Origin: DATCKG01 sp036562385 | GTDB lineage: Bacteria; Bacillota; Sulfobacillia; Symbiobacteriales; Symbiobacteriaceae | NCBI GenBank assembly: GCA_036562385.1 | Contig: DATCKG010000071.1 | Location: 21,995 to 85,994, forward strand | Direction: 5' to 3' | DNA length: 64,000 bases | Shown here: piece by piece, positions 35,132 to 45,632 of the stretch | Layout of the letters: the number at the start of each line of letters is the position of its first letter | Position numbering within the stretch: the first letter of the stretch is position 1 | Program-made: the position numbers and the translations under genes | Notes under the pieces: model-generated | The model's input: the letters and a program-made list of their open reading frames with translations, nothing else | Database searches by the model: none | Told to the model about the DNA's origin: nothing

Positions 35132-37543
35132 TCACGCCAGGGCGCCCGGCTGCGGCTGCGTCGAGTTCAGCGCATCCGGGGGCGGAGGCGGCACCACGGC
35201 GGTCTCCTCCGGCTTGGGATCGCACAGGGCAATCCGCAGCACCTCGTCCATATCTTCCACCAGGTGGATCATTAGCTTCTTGCGGACGTTGCCGGGCACC
35301 TCTTCCAAATCCTTCTCGTTTTCCTTGGGGAGGATGATGTCGGTAATCCCCGCCCGATGGGCGCCCAGGATCTTCTCCTTCACCCCGCCGATGGGCAGGA
35401 CCCGCCCCCGCAGGGTGATCTCGCCGGTCATGGCCACGTTGGCCCGCACCGGACGACCGGTCAGGGCTGAAACCACAGCCGTCGCCATGGCGATGCCGGC
35501 CGAGGGCCCCTCCTTGGGCACGGCTCCCTCCGGCGCGTGGATGTGGATGTCATACTCGGAGTAGAAGTCCTCCGGCAGCCCCAGTTCCGCGGCCCGGGAA
35601 CGGATGTAAGAAATACCCGCCTGGGCCGACTCCCGCATCACTTCGCCCAGCTTCCCGGTGAGCAGCAGATTGCCCTTGCCTTTCATCACCGTCACCTCGA
35701 TGGGCATGACGTCGCCACCCACCTCGGTGTAAGCCAGGCCCGTGGCCACGCCCACCTGGTCCTCCTTGGGCCGCCGGCCCCAGGTGTAACGGGGGGCGCC
35801 CAGGTAGTGATGCAGGTTCTGAACCGTCACCCGCACGCTGGTGGTATCGCCCCGGGCAATCTCCCGGGCCACCTTGCGGCAGATGTTGCCGATCTGCCGT
35901 TCCAGGTTCCGGACGCCGGCCTCCCGGGTGTACTCCCGGACGATGCTGCGGATCACGTTGTCGGAGACTTCCAGGATCTGCTCGTTGAGCCCGTTTTCCT
36001 TGAGCTGCTTGGGCAGCAGGTGCCGCTTGGCGATCTCCACCTTTTCATCCTCGGTGTACCCGGAGATGGTGATCAGCTCCATCCGGTCGAGGAGCGGACG
36101 GGGGATGTTCCACACCACGTTGGCCGTGGTGATGAAAAGCACCTGCGAAAGATCGAAGGGAATCTCCAGGTAGTGGTCCGAGAAAGCGTAGTTCTGCTCT
36201 GGATCGAGAACTTCCAGCAAGGCCGAGGCGGGATCGCCCCGGAAGTCCGAGGACATCTTGTCGATCTCATCCAGCAAGAAGACCGGGTTCTTGGTGCCCG
36301 CCTGCCGCATGCCCTGAATGATCCGCCCGGGCAGAGCGCCCACATAGGTGCGCCGGTGGCCCCGAATCTCCGCCTCGTCGCGGACGCCGCCCAGGGAGAT
36401 GCGGACAAACTTCCGCCCCAGCGCGTGGGCCACGGACTTGGCCAGGGACGTCTTACCCACGCCGGGCGGGCCCGCCAGGCAAAGGATCGGCCCCTTGATC
36501 CGGTCCGTCAGCTTACGGACCGCCAGATATTCCAGGATGCGGTCCTTGGGCTTGCGGAGCCCGTAGTGCTCCCGCTCCAGGATCTCCTCCGCCTCCCGGA
36601 AGTCCAGCCGGTCCTGCGTTACCGTGGACCAGGGCAGCGAGACGATCCACTCCAGGTAGTTGCGGACCACCACGGCCTCGGCTGCCATGGGCGGCATCTT
36701 CTCCAGCCGGTCCACCTCCCGCAGCGCCTTCTCCTTGGCTTCGGGAGGCAGCCCCAGCTTCTCGATCTTCTCCCGGAACTCCTCGGCCTCGGCGACCCGA
36801 TCGTCCCGCTCGCCCAGTTCCCGCTGGATCGCCTTCATCTGCTCCCGCAGGTAGTACTCCCGCTGGGTCTTCTCCATCTGCTTGCGGACGCGGACGTTGA
36901 TCTTCCGTTCCAGCTCCAGTACTTCCATTTCGGCGGTCAGGATGTCACTGACCCGCTCCAGCCGCTTGGCCACGTCAAAGGTTTCCAGGACCGACTGTTT
37001 GTCCTCAATCCGGATGGTGGCCAGGTGCTGCATGATGGTGTCCGCCAGGCGCCCGGGTTCCTCCACCTGCACGACCGTCACCAGGGCCTCCGGGGGCACC
37101 TTCTTGGAGGCCTTGATGTAGCGCTCATACTGGCTGATGACCATCCGCATCAGGGCCTCGATTTCCGGCGTCCGCGTCTGGTCTTCCGGATGCTCCACTG
37201 CCACCACACGGAAATAGGAAGGTTCCGGTATATACTCACGGATGCTGGCCCGGGCAAGCCCCTCAAAGACCACCTTGAGGGTGCCGCCCGGAACCTTCAC
37301 CACTTGCTTGATTTCTACAATGGTGCCGACGGAGTAAATGTCATCCGGGCCGGGTTCATCCACCTTCGCGTCGCGCTGCATGGCGAGGATCATCCGCCTG
37401 TTTTCCCGCATCGCTTGATCCACGGCCCGTACCGATCTCTCCCGGCCGACTTCCAGGGGGACGATCATCGAAGGGAATACGATCTGACCCCGCAGCGGAA
37501 GGAGGGGCAATTCGACCGTTCTACCCTTCCCCACATTGGCCAT
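35132..37543 (-). CDS. lon: ATP-dependent protease Lon (LonA type)
   Basis: An 803-residue soluble Lon. The N-terminal substrate-binding domain begins [17 protein letters not shown] coiled-coil linker is followed by AAA+ with Walker [10 protein letters not shown] and Walker [12 protein letters not shown]. The protease domain has Ser681 (GPSAGIAMA) and Lys722 ([10 protein letters not shown]). It degrades misfolded and regulatory proteins. The C-terminus ends in a Pro-rich tail ([11 protein letters not shown]). The start is fixed by a perfect AGGAGGTGA. It is separated from lonB by about 160 bases containing a tandem 8-bp repeat. Confidence 0.97.
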   Translation of the reverse strand: MANVGKGRTVELPLLPLRGQIVFPSMIVPLEVGRERSVRAVDQAMRENRRMILAMQRDAKVDEPGPDDIYSVGTIVEIKQVVKVPGGTLKVVFEGLARASIREYIPEPSYFRVVAVEHPEDQTRTPEIEALMRMVISQYERYIKASKKVPPEALVTVVQVEEPGRLADTIMQHLATIRIEDKQSVLETFDVAKRLERVSDILTAEMEVLELERKINVRVRKQMEKTQREYYLREQMKAIQRELGERDDRVAEAEEFREKIEKLGLPPEAKEKALREVDRLEKMPPMAAEAVVVRNYLEWIVSLPWSTVTQDRLDFREAEEILEREHYGLRKPKDRILEYLAVRKLTDRIKGPILCLAGPPGVGKTSLAKSVAHALGRKFVRISLGGVRDEAEIRGHRRTYVGALPGRIIQGMRQAGTKNPVFLLDEIDKMSSDFRGDPASALLEVLDPEQNYAFSDHYLEIPFDLSQVLFITTANVVWNIPRPLLDRMELITISGYTEDEKVEIAKRHLLPKQLKENGLNEQILEVSDNVIRSIVREYTREAGVRNLERQIGNICRKVAREIARGDTTSVRVTVQNLHHYLGAPRYTWGRRPKEDQVGVATGLAYTEVGGDVMPIEVTVMKGKGNLLLTGKLGEVMRESAQAGISYIRSRAAELGLPEDFYSEYDIHIHAPEGAVPKEGPSAGIAMATAVVSALTGRPVRANVAMTGEITLRGRVLPIGGVKEKILGAHRAGITDIILPKENEKDLEEVPGNVRKKLMIHLVEDMDEVLRIALCDPKPEETAVVPPPPPDALNSTQPQPGALA

Positions 37544-37636
37544 CGGCGTCACCTCCTGGTTTCTGGCTTTTTCTCTGGTAGCTGGAACATCCCCTTGCCT
37601 GATTCTGGGCCGATCCACCGCATCCCAGTTGATCGT

Positions 37637-37652
37637 GATCTTATGATCTTAT
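37637..37652. repeat. tandem 8-bp direct repeat upstream of lonA
   Basis: Two adjacent copies of GATCTTAT about 95 bases upstream of the lonA start. Tandem direct repeats of this size are typical of heat-shock repressor sites, but the sequence is not a CtsR or CIRCE consensus. Confidence 0.4.
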
Positions 37653-37702
37653 GACGTTCCATTCTTCCGACGGGGTTCGGACAGCCTCGGTTTTGCCTCG
37701 GG

Positions 37703-39445
37703 TCAGTGATGACCCTCGACCAGCGAAACCGTGGGAGCCGGTTGCGGCACTACGGGAATTTCCACTGCCGGAGCAGGCTCCGCGACCGGCTCGGTGGCGC
37801 TGTCCGCGGCCGGCTGGGGCGCCGGTGCGATCCGAAAAGCCAGTTCCAGCACCTCGTCGAACCGCGTCACCGGGATCACCTCCAGATCCCGGTACTCCCG
37901 GAACCGCTCCTGCCAGTTCTCCCGGGGAATCAGCACCCGGGTACACCCCGCATGCCGGGCCGCCTCCACTTTCGCGGCAACGCCCCCCACCGGCTTCACC
38001 AGCCCCCGGAGCGAAAGCTCGCCGGTCATAGCCAGCCGGTTATCCAGTGGCTTGTTCACGAAGGCGCTGTAGACGGCCGCGGCAATCGCGATCCCCGCGC
38101 TGGGTCCGTCCACCGGCACCCCGCCGGGGAAGTTCACATGAATATCATAATCCCGGAGATCCACCGACAGGTAGCGGCGCAGCACGGTCAGGACGTTTTC
38201 CACCGAACCCTTGGCGGTGGACTTGCGCCGGATGGTCCGGCCGGGGCCGTCCATCTCTTCCTCTTCGACCACGCCGGTGGTCACCACCGTGCCCTGCTGC
38301 GGTTTGCGGGCGGGACGCACGTCGGCCTCGATCTCCAGCAGGATCCCCACGTTGGGTCCTGTGACCGCCAGCCCGTTGGCCAGCCCCACCGTGGGCTCCG
38401 GTGGAATCCGGCAATCCGCGCGCGGCTGGAACTGGCCGGTGCTGACCACCCACTCCACGTCCTCGGTGGGGATGACGGTCCCGCCCTTGCTCAGCACCAG
38501 ACCGGCCGCGATCTGGACGATGTTCACCGCTTCCCGTCCGTTGCCGGCGTAGCGGCGAATCACATCCAAGGCGCCCGGTTCCATCTTCAAACCGATTTTC
38601 TCCGCCGCCCGCCGCGCCACCTCCGCCACCTCGTCGGGCAAAAGCGGCCGGAAATAGATCTCGATGCAGCGGGAGCGGATGGCCGGCGGGATCTCATGGG
38701 GCGCACGGGTGGTGGCGCCCACCAGCCGAAAGTCCGCCGGGAGGCCGTTTTCAAAGATATCCTTGATGTGGTCGGGGATGTTGGGATCATCCGGGTTGTA
38801 GTAGGCGCTCTCCAGATAGACCTTCCGATCCTCGAGAACCTTCAGCAGTTTATTGAGCTGAATCGGATGCAGTTCACCGATCTCGTCGAGGAACAGAATG
38901 CCGCCGTGGGCCCGGGTGACGGCACCGGGCTTCGGCTGGGGAATCCCGGCGATGCCCAGCGGACCGGCGCCCTGGTAAATGGGATCATGGACCGATCCGA
39001 TCAGGGGGTCCGCGATGCCGCGCTCGTCAAAACGGGCGGTGGTGGCATCCACCTCCACGAACTGGGCATCCGGCCGAAAGGGCGAAAGGGGGTGACGTTT
39101 GCACTCTTCGAGGACGAGGCGGGCCGCCGCGGTCTTGCCCACCCCCGGCATGCCATAGATGATCACATGCTGCGGGTTGGGACCGCACAGAGCCGCCCGC
39201 AGGGCCTTCAGCCCCTCTTCCTGCCCCACGATCTCATCGAAGGAAGTGGGACGGGTCAGTTCCGCCAGGGGGCGGGTGAGGCTGATGGAGCGGAGCTGGC
39301 GCAGCTTTTCCATCTCCCGGCGGGATTCCTTTTCCACTGCGCTCCGGCTCCCCTGCTGGTTCCGCAGCAGGTTCCAGAAGTACACGCCGATCACCAATGC
39401 CAGGATCACCTGGATAACGGTCAGGATACCCCCCATGGAGGTCAT
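37703..39445 (-). CDS. lonB: membrane-anchored Lon-family protease (LonB type)
   Basis: A 580-residue protein. Residues about 5-26 form a membrane helix (ILTVIQVILALVIGVYFW). The AAA+ domain has GMPGVGKTAAA and [12 protein letters not shown]. The protease domain has Ser449 (GPSAGIAIA) and Lys492 (GGVAAKVEA). The C-terminal 40 residues are Ala/Pro/Glu-rich and low in complexity. In Bacillus, LonB is made in the forespore. The start follows GGAGGAG. It sits between clpX and lonA, as in Bacillus. Confidence 0.93.
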   Translation of the reverse strand: MTSMGGILTVIQVILALVIGVYFWNLLRNQQGSRSAVEKESRREMEKLRQLRSISLTRPLAELTRPTSFDEIVGQEEGLKALRAALCGPNPQHVIIYGMPGVGKTAAARLVLEECKRHPLSPFRPDAQFVEVDATTARFDERGIADPLIGSVHDPIYQGAGPLGIAGIPQPKPGAVTRAHGGILFLDEIGELHPIQLNKLLKVLEDRKVYLESAYYNPDDPNIPDHIKDIFENGLPADFRLVGATTRAPHEIPPAIRSRCIEIYFRPLLPDEVAEVARRAAEKIGLKMEPGALDVIRRYAGNGREAVNIVQIAAGLVLSKGGTVIPTEDVEWVVSTGQFQPRADCRIPPEPTVGLANGLAVTGPNVGILLEIEADVRPARKPQQGTVVTTGVVEEEEMDGPGRTIRRKSTAKGSVENVLTVLRRYLSVDLRDYDIHVNFPGGVPVDGPSAGIAIAAAVYSAFVNKPLDNRLAMTGELSLRGLVKPVGGVAAKVEAARHAGCTRVLIPRENWQERFREYRDLEVIPVTRFDEVLELAFRIAPAPQPAADSATEPVAEPAPAVEIPVVPQPAPTVSLVEGHH

Positions 39446-39595
39446 GATCCGGCTCCTCCTCCTGCCAGGGCGTTCACATGGCACCGCCCTGGCCTTGCTT
39501 GTTCGTGGGGGTAGTATCCCTCCCAGCGAAAAGCGGGATGCTGGTCGATCACCCCGATCCCCGCTGGCAACTTGCACCGGGAACCGGCAGACGAA

Positions 39596-39623
39596 AACCC
39601 CGTGGATGCTGATCCACGGGGTT
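39596..39623 (-). terminator. terminator of the tig-clpP-clpX unit
   Basis: Perfect 12-bp stem AACCCCGTGGAT/ATCCACGGGGTT, 17 bases after the clpX stop, followed on the minus strand by TTCGTC. Confidence 0.85.
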
Positions 39624-39639
39624 CGCTCACCAAACCCTC

Positions 39640-40911
39640 TCAGGCCGTCTCTTCCTTCTTGACCCGCCTGGACTTGGGGTCGACGGTGACCAGGAGGGGT
39701 TCTTCCTTCTTGAGCACCACATCCCGGGTGATCACACACTTGGAGACGTCAGAGCGGGAGGGCACTTCGTACATCACGTCGAGCATGATGTCCTCGATGA
39801 TTGCCCGCAGGCCACGGGCCCCCGTGTTCCGCTTCAGGGCCTGGCGGGCGATCTCCCGAATGGCGTCTTCCTTAAATTCCAGGTCGATGTTATCCATCTG
39901 CAGCAGCTTCTGGTACTGTTTGACCAGTGCGTTCTTGGGCTCGACCAAGATCCGCACCAGGGCATCCTCGTCCAGCGCGTCCAGGGTGACAATCACCGGC
40001 AGACGGCCGATGAACTCGGGGATCAGCCCAAATTTCAGGAGATCCTCCGGCATAATCTGCTTCAACAGTTCGCCCACGTTCTGGTCCTTCTTGGACCGGA
40101 TCTCTGCACCAAAGCCGATACCCCGCTTGCCCACGCGATTGGCGATGATCTTTTCGATCCCGTCGAACGCGCCGCCGCAGATGAACAGGATGTTGGAGGT
40201 GTTGATCTGGATGAATTCCTGATGGGGGTGCTTCCGCCCGCCCTGAGGCGGCACCGAAGCGATGGTCCCCTCCAGGATCTTCAGCAGGGCTTGCTGCACG
40301 CCTTCGCCGGAGACGTCCCGGGTAATGGAGGGGTTCTCCGACTTCCGGGCAATCTTATCGACCTCGTCGATATAGACGATGCCCTTCTCGGCCTTCTCGA
40401 TGTCGTAGTCCGCGGCCTGAATCAACTTCAGGAGGATGTTCTCCACATCCTCGCCGACATAACCGGCTTCGGTGAGGGAGGTGGCGTCTGCGATCGCAAA
40501 GGGGACATTCAAAATCTTGGCGAGGGTTTGGGCCAGAAGCGTCTTGCCTGAACCGGTGGGGCCTAGCATGAGGATATTGGACTTCTGCAGCTCCACGTCA
40601 TCCATCTTGTTGCCCGCGTTGATCCGCTTGTAGTGGTTGTAGACCGCCACCGACAGAATCCGCTTCGCCCGCTCCTGCCCGATGACGTACTCATCGAGGA
40701 TCGCCTTGATCTCGGCCGGCTTGGGAACGTCCTTCAGTTCAAAGTCGACCTCGTCGTTCAGCTCCTCCTCGATGATCTCGTTGCACAGCTCGATGCACTC
40801 GTCGCAGATATAGACACCCGGACCCGCCACGAGCCGTTTGACCTGGTCCTGATACTTGCCGCAGAAGGAGCACTTCAACTGGCCCTTGTCCTCACCCGTA
40901 AACTTGAACAT
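39640..40911 (-). CDS. clpX: ATP-dependent Clp protease ATP-binding subunit ClpX
   Basis: A 423-residue unfoldase. An N-terminal C4 zinc finger uses Cys14, Cys17, Cys36 and Cys39. Walker A is GPTGSGKT, the pore loop is in [12 protein letters not shown], and the Walker B region is VYIDEVDKI. The ClpP-contact IGF-type loop reads GIGFGAEI. It unfolds tagged proteins into ClpP, 18 bases upstream in the same operon. Confidence 0.97.
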   Translation of the reverse strand: MFKFTGEDKGQLKCSFCGKYQDQVKRLVAGPGVYICDECIELCNEIIEEELNDEVDFELKDVPKPAEIKAILDEYVIGQERAKRILSVAVYNHYKRINAGNKMDDVELQKSNILMLGPTGSGKTLLAQTLAKILNVPFAIADATSLTEAGYVGEDVENILLKLIQAADYDIEKAEKGIVYIDEVDKIARKSENPSITRDVSGEGVQQALLKILEGTIASVPPQGGRKHPHQEFIQINTSNILFICGGAFDGIEKIIANRVGKRGIGFGAEIRSKKDQNVGELLKQIMPEDLLKFGLIPEFIGRLPVIVTLDALDEDALVRILVEPKNALVKQYQKLLQMDNIDLEFKEDAIREIARQALKRNTGARGLRAIIEDIMLDVMYEVPSRSDVSKCVITRDVVLKKEEPLLVTVDPKSRRVKKEETA

Positions 40912-40929
40912 TCCCCCACCCCTTTCGTG

Positions 40930-41538
40930 TTAGCGTGCGGTCCTGTTCGCCTTTTCCCTGGGGTGCACCACCTCGTCCACCAAGCCGTAGGCTTTGGCCT
41001 CTTCAGCCGACATCCACCGGTCACGCTCGGTATCCTCGAGGATCCGCTCCACGGACTGGCCCGTGTGCTTGGCCAGGATTTCGGCCATCCGACGCTTGAT
41101 CTTCAGCGCCTCCCGCGCCGTGATTTCGATGTCGGTTACCTGCCCGCCTACACCGCTGAGCAGCGGCTGATGGATCATGATACGGGCATTGGGCAATGCG
41201 TACCGCTTTCCGGTGCCACCGGCCAGCAGCACCGCACCCATAGAGGCAGCGAGCCCCACTACCGTGGTATTGACCGGGCACCGGATGTGCTGCATGGCAT
41301 CGTAGATGCCAAGACCGGCCTGTACCGAACCGCCCGGTGAGTTGATGTAGAGGTTGATTTCCTTATCGGGATCATCGCTCTCCAGGAAGAGCAACTGAGC
41401 GATGACCACGTTGGCAACCTGATCGTCGATGGGAGTGCCGAGGAAAATGATCCGGTCCTTGAGGAGCCGGCTGTAAATGTCGTAAGCCCGCTCACCCCGA
41501 TTGGTCTGCTCAATGACCACCGGTACCAGGTAGCTCAT
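40930..41538 (-). CDS. clpP: ATP-dependent Clp protease proteolytic subunit ClpP
   Basis: A 202-residue serine peptidase with Ser99 (GLAASMGA) and His123 (RIMIHQP), and the Asp of the triad in the [10 protein letters not shown] segment. It is the operon partner of tig and clpX; Bacillus keeps clpP elsewhere, so the tig-clpP-clpX order is more Clostridia-like. Confidence 0.97.
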   Translation of the reverse strand: MSYLVPVVIEQTNRGERAYDIYSRLLKDRIIFLGTPIDDQVANVVIAQLLFLESDDPDKEINLYINSPGGSVQAGLGIYDAMQHIRCPVNTTVVGLAASMGAVLLAGGTGKRYALPNARIMIHQPLLSGVGGQVTDIEITAREALKIKRRMAEILAKHTGQSVERILEDTERDRWMSAEEAKAYGLVDEVVHPREKANRTAR

Positions 41539-41576
41539 AGTCTGACCTCCCTTCCCCCCGGCCTATTCCGGGCGGA

Positions 41577-42872
41577 TTACCCCTGCGGCGCCGTGTTCGC
41601 CTCCACCAGGTGACGGACAGTCTTCCGCATGAGGATCGAATCCTGCAGTTGCCTCCGATAAGCGGAGTTCTTCCGCAGGCGTTCAATCTCCTTCTCCTGG
41701 TCCGGGTAGATGGCCTTGAGCTGATCCAGTTCGGCGTCGATCTCGGCCTCGCTAACGGTGATGCCTTCCTGGCGGGCCACAGCACCCAGCACCAGTTCGG
41801 CCTTCACCCGCTTGCGGGCCGGCTCCTCAAACTCCTGGTGCAGATCTTCCGTCGTCTTGCCCGTGGCCTGAGACCAGAACTCCAGGGAATAGCCCTGGCG
41901 GGCAAGGGACTCCTCAAACTCACGGATCATCTCATGGATCTGCCGGTGCACCAGGGTCTCGGGCACGTCCACCTGCGCCTCAGCGGCAACAGCCTCAATC
42001 ACCTGGTTCTCAAACTCCCGCTCGGCATTCTCGCGGGCCACCTGCTCCAAACGCTGCCGGATGTCATTGCGCAGCTCCTCCAGCGTTTCGAAGCGGCTGA
42101 CCTCCTTGGCGAACTCGTCGTTCAGCTCCGGCAGTTCCTTCCGCTTCACTTCCCGGATGGTCACCTTGAAGGTGGCTTCCTTCCCAGCCAGGTGCTCGAT
42201 GTGGTACTTTTCCGGGAACGTGACGGTAATCTCCCGGGTTTCGCCGCTCTTGGCGCCCACAAGTTGCTCCTCGAAACCAGGGACGAAGGTGCCGGAGCCA
42301 ATTTCCAGGACAAAGTTTTCCCCTTTGCCCCCTTCAAAGGGCTCGCCATTTATGAATCCTTCATAATCGATAACGGCAAAGGAACCCTGCTTTACCTCGC
42401 CGGACTCGTCCGTAACCAGTGTCGCCATCCGCTCCTGCAGCAGGCGGATCTGCTCCTCCACCTTCTCCGGCGGAACTTCCGCTGAAGGTTTGACGAGGTT
42501 CAGGCCCGAAGTGCGTCCGAGGGTCACTTCCGGCAGCACTTCCACCTTCCCTTTGAAGATCAGCGGCTTGCCTTCCTCCGCTTGCACCACTTCCAGTTGG
42601 GGCTGGTCGATGGGACGGACACCGCCTTGTGCCACAGCCTCGCTGTAAGCACGGGGGAGAAGGTGCTCAAGGGCCTCCTGGATCAGCGTGTCACGACCAT
42701 AGTACCGCTCGAAGATAACCCGTGGCGCTTTCCCGCGGCGGAAACCAGGCAGGGTAACCCGCCGATTCAGGGTCCGAAAGGCTGTGTCGATGGCCTTGCT
42801 GAACTGGTCCGCATCGACCTCCACTTCAAACTGCATCCAGTTCTTCTCTAACTTGTCCCATGTCGCTTTCAT
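41577..42872 (-). CDS. tig: trigger factor
   Basis: A 431-residue ribosome-associated chaperone. The N-terminal ribosome-binding loop is in [19 protein letters not shown] (near residues 40-58). An FKBP-type PPIase domain contains [23 protein letters not shown]. The helical C-terminal domain is complete. It is the first gene of tig-clpP-clpX. Confidence 0.97.
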   Translation of the reverse strand: MKATWDKLEKNWMQFEVEVDADQFSKAIDTAFRTLNRRVTLPGFRRGKAPRVIFERYYGRDTLIQEALEHLLPRAYSEAVAQGGVRPIDQPQLEVVQAEEGKPLIFKGKVEVLPEVTLGRTSGLNLVKPSAEVPPEKVEEQIRLLQERMATLVTDESGEVKQGSFAVIDYEGFINGEPFEGGKGENFVLEIGSGTFVPGFEEQLVGAKSGETREITVTFPEKYHIEHLAGKEATFKVTIREVKRKELPELNDEFAKEVSRFETLEELRNDIRQRLEQVARENAEREFENQVIEAVAAEAQVDVPETLVHRQIHEMIREFEESLARQGYSLEFWSQATGKTTEDLHQEFEEPARKRVKAELVLGAVARQEGITVSEAEIDAELDQLKAIYPDQEKEIERLRKNSAYRRQLQDSILMRKTVRHLVEANTAPQG

Positions 42873-42962
42873 CTATTCTCCCCCTCGAAAATCAGTATAT
42901 GGCCTGGAAGGAGTTCGGCCACATACCCGATCCTCAGCCGTTGGCTCGGAAATAACTAGGGT

Positions 42963-42992
42963 ATTATAGCACGGCCCTATAGAATACAGCAA
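42963..42992 (-). promoter_or_regulatory. promoter of tig-clpP-clpX
   Basis: A perfect -10 TATAAT with an extended TGC, 18 bases from a partial -35 TTGCTG. The gap between tig and cydB (42873-43224) also holds the inverted repeats listed below and the cydB terminator. Confidence 0.65.
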
Positions 42993-43019
42993 CGCTGTCG
43001 TCCGACTATAGGACGTTGC
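42976..43019. repeat. nested inverted repeats in the tig promoter
   Basis: CCTATAG (42976-42982) pairs with CTATAGG (43006-43012), and GCAACG (42989-42994) pairs with CGTTGC (43014-43019). The two pairs are interleaved across the spacer and -35 region. They may be operator sites. Confidence 0.4.
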
Positions 43020-43153
43020 GTGGCTGTATCCAGGTTCGGTCCTGTGAAACCAAAAAACCGCGTCCCAGGCCACAGTAAAGACTTGCCAAACATGACGCGC
43101 CAAGATTATACGACTTCCTTCACCCCTGCGCAAGGTAACCGTCCCCAGGTACA

Positions 43154-43187
43154 GAGAAAGACCAGACCCGGAGGCCTGGTCTTTCTC
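43154..43187 (-). terminator. terminator of cydAB
   Basis: Perfect 12-bp stem GAGAAAGACCAG/CTGGTCTTTCTC with a 10-base loop, 38 bases after the cydB stop. Confidence 0.8.
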
Positions 43188-43224
43188 CTGTATGGGAGGG
43201 TATCCGGGATCGCCCACGGATGAA

Positions 43225-44259
43225 TTAGTAGTGGCCTGCCTCGCTGCCGGTCTTGCCCTGACCGAAGAGCTTGAGGTTCCAGCCCTGGTACAGCAGGACG
43301 AAGGGCAGGAAGATCAGGACGACGATCAACATGAAGGTCAGGGTGTACTGGCTGCTGGAGGCATTGAAAGCGGTGAGGCTAAGATCCGGATCCAGCCTGG
43401 ACGGCAGCATGTTCGGGAACATGCCGATCACGCCCGTGATCACGGCGAAGAAGACGGTCAACGAGCCGTAGATCATGGCGGCCAGCGGACGGCCCTTGCC
43501 CATGGAGGTGCGGGCCAGCAGCAGCATCGCCACCGAGATCAGCGGCACCACGAAGAGCACGGGCAGGTCCTTGTAGTTCTGCATCAGCGGGGTCATGACC
43601 GGCATCAGGCCGTAGAAGAGGACGCCCAGGATCAGGGTCACGATCCACATCTTCTTGGCGTTCTCCATGGCCTTCTGACGCAGGGCGTCGTCCGCGACCT
43701 TGTGAGCGAACCAGGAGAACCCGTTCATCACGAAGGCGGAGACGAACAGCAACCCGGTCAGGATGCCGTACGGAGTCAGCAGGCTGAGGATCACGTTGCC
43801 CTTCCAGCCGCTCGCATCAAAGGGCAGGCCCGCAAAGATGTTGCCGAACGCTACACCGAACAGGAGCGCCACAACCAGGGAGGCCACGCTCAGAATCTTG
43901 GCCCAGAAGTTCTGCCAACCCGGGTTGTACGCCATGTGATGATAGAACTCGATGGCCACAGCCCGCAGAACCAGACCCAGCAGGATCAGGATCAGCGGCA
44001 GGTAAAGGGTGCTGAACATGACGGCGTAGAGCTTCGGGAACGCAGCGAAGGTCACGCCGCCGGCGGTGATCACCCAGACCTCGTTGCCGTCCCAGATGGG
44101 AGCCAACGTGCCGATCAGGGTGTCCCGCTCCTGCTTATCCCGAGACAGGCCGGCCAGCATGCCGGAGCCCAGGTCAAAGCCGTCAAGGCCGAAGTAGATC
44201 GCCCAAAGCAAGCCCCACAGGGCGAACCAGATCACTTGCAACAACTGGTAAGTCGTCAT
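43225..44259 (-). CDS. cydB: cytochrome bd-type quinol oxidase subunit II
   Basis: A 344-residue integral membrane protein with eight to nine helices. It begins TTYQLLQVIWFALWGLLWAIYFGLDGFDLGSGML, the CydB signature region, and continues with GNEVWVITAGGVTFAAFP. With CydA it forms the high-affinity oxidase that reduces oxygen to water without proton pumping. It is 29 bases downstream of cydA. No cydCD is adjacent. Confidence 0.96.
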   Translation of the reverse strand: MTTYQLLQVIWFALWGLLWAIYFGLDGFDLGSGMLAGLSRDKQERDTLIGTLAPIWDGNEVWVITAGGVTFAAFPKLYAVMFSTLYLPLILILLGLVLRAVAIEFYHHMAYNPGWQNFWAKILSVASLVVALLFGVAFGNIFAGLPFDASGWKGNVILSLLTPYGILTGLLFVSAFVMNGFSWFAHKVADDALRQKAMENAKKMWIVTLILGVLFYGLMPVMTPLMQNYKDLPVLFVVPLISVAMLLLARTSMGKGRPLAAMIYGSLTVFFAVITGVIGMFPNMLPSRLDPDLSLTAFNASSSQYTLTFMLIVVLIFLPFVLLYQGWNLKLFGQGKTGSEAGHY

Positions 44260-44288
44260 CGAATCTGCCTCCTCTCAAGGTGGGTGTG

Positions 44289-45632
44289 TCAGTCAGCGGC
44301 GACGGCCTCAGGACGCTCAGCCGCGACCGGCCCTGCCTTGGCAAACCGTGCGATCAGGTAGTAGTCGAGGAGCACGAGGAGGCTGTAGATAACCGCAAAC
44401 AGCGTCAGGGAGGTCACGACGTCAGCGCGGGAGATGGGCGATACCGAGTCAGCCGTGGTAATGAGCTTATACACCGTCCAGGGCTGACGACCCACCTCAG
44501 CCGTGACCCAACCGAAGGTCGTGGAGATATACGGCAGAGGAATGCACCAGAGGAGCCACTTGAGGAACCCGGTGGCCTGCTCCAGGCGGCCCTTCCGATC
44601 GAGATAGTACGCGTAGATGGCAGTGATCAGCATCACGATGCCAACCAGAATCATGATGCGGAAGCTCCAGAAGGTGAGCGCGACAGGCGGCCGCTCATCA
44701 ACCGGGATGTCCTTCAGACCCTTCACTTCGGCGTTGAAGTCGTTGTAGGCCAAGAAGCTGGTCAGGCCCGGAATCTTAAACAGCTCGATGTTCTTCTCAG
44801 CCGCTGTGTTCGGAATCGCGATCAGCGGGAAGCCGGCACCGCGCTCAGTCTCCCACTGGGCCTCCATGGCCGCCAGCTTCTCAGGCTGCCGCAGGGCCAC
44901 GTTCTGCCCGTTGAAGTGACCGGTGATCGCGTTGCCGAGGGTGGAGATGAGAATCAGCACCACAGCAAGCCGGGCGCTGGTCTTCATGAGTTCAACATGC
45001 TGCTTGCGGAGCAGGTGGTAGGCAACGATGCCCATAACCAGGAAGCCAGCCACGGAGTAGCAGGCCATGATCGTGTGCACGTACATATGCCAGGCGTACG
45101 GGTTAAACAGCACAGCCCAGAAGTTCTCCATCTCCGCCCGGCCGTTCCGCAGGACGTAGCCCACGGGGTGCTGCATGAAGCCGTTGGCCACGATGATCCA
45201 GACAGCGGACAGGTGCGTACCGATGGCCACCATCCAGGCCGCAAACAGGTGCATCTTCTTGGAAACCTTGTTCCAACCGAAGATCCAGATGCCCAGGAAG
45301 GTGGACTCCAGGAAGAACGCCATCATGGCCTCGACGGCCAGCGGTGAACCGAAGATGTCACCCATGAACTCGGAGTAGCCAGCCCAGTTGGTACCGAACT
45401 GGAACTCCATGGTCACGCCGGTGACAACGCCGAGCACGAAGTTGATGGTGAACAGCTTGCCCCAGAACTTGGCCAGCGTCTTGTACTTCTCGTCACCGCG
45501 GCGCACATACAGGGTTTCCAGGATGGCGATGAACAGCGCCATGCCGATGGTCATCGGCACGAACAGGAAGTGGAAGCCGACAGTCAGCGCAAACTGGATA
45601 CGGCTTAGTAGCGTTACGATTGGATCTACCAC
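44289..45632 (-). CDS. cydA: cytochrome bd-type quinol oxidase subunit I
   Basis: About 447 residues with nine helices. The RIQFALTVGFHFLFVPMTIG segment carries the His ligand of heme b595/d, and WVTAEVGRQPWTVY is the conserved C-terminal motif. The Q loop is of the short type usual in Firmicutes. I favour the GTG start (VVDPIVTLL), nine bases after GGAAGG; the ATG three codons earlier directly abuts that ribosome site. Confidence 0.95.
   Translation of the reverse strand: MVDPIVTLLSRIQFALTVGFHFLFVPMTIGMALFIAILETLYVRRGDEKYKTLAKFWGKLFTINFVLGVVTGVTMEFQFGTNWAGYSEFMGDIFGSPLAVEAMMAFFLESTFLGIWIFGWNKVSKKMHLFAAWMVAIGTHLSAVWIIVANGFMQHPVGYVLRNGRAEMENFWAVLFNPYAWHMYVHTIMACYSVAGFLVMGIVAYHLLRKQHVELMKTSARLAVVLILISTLGNAITGHFNGQNVALRQPEKLAAMEAQWETERGAGFPLIAIPNTAAEKNIELFKIPGLTSFLAYNDFNAEVKGLKDIPVDERPPVALTFWSFRIMILVGIVMLITAIYAYYLDRKGRLEQATGFLKWLLWCIPLPYISTTFGWVTAEVGRQPWTVYKLITTADSVSPISRADVVTSLTLFAVIYSLLVLLDYYLIARFAKAGPVAAERPEAVAAD

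Noticed and set aside
35537..37654. 705-codon open frame antisense to lonA
   Set aside because: The minus frame carries all Lon motifs, and the plus frame has only codon-bias openness.
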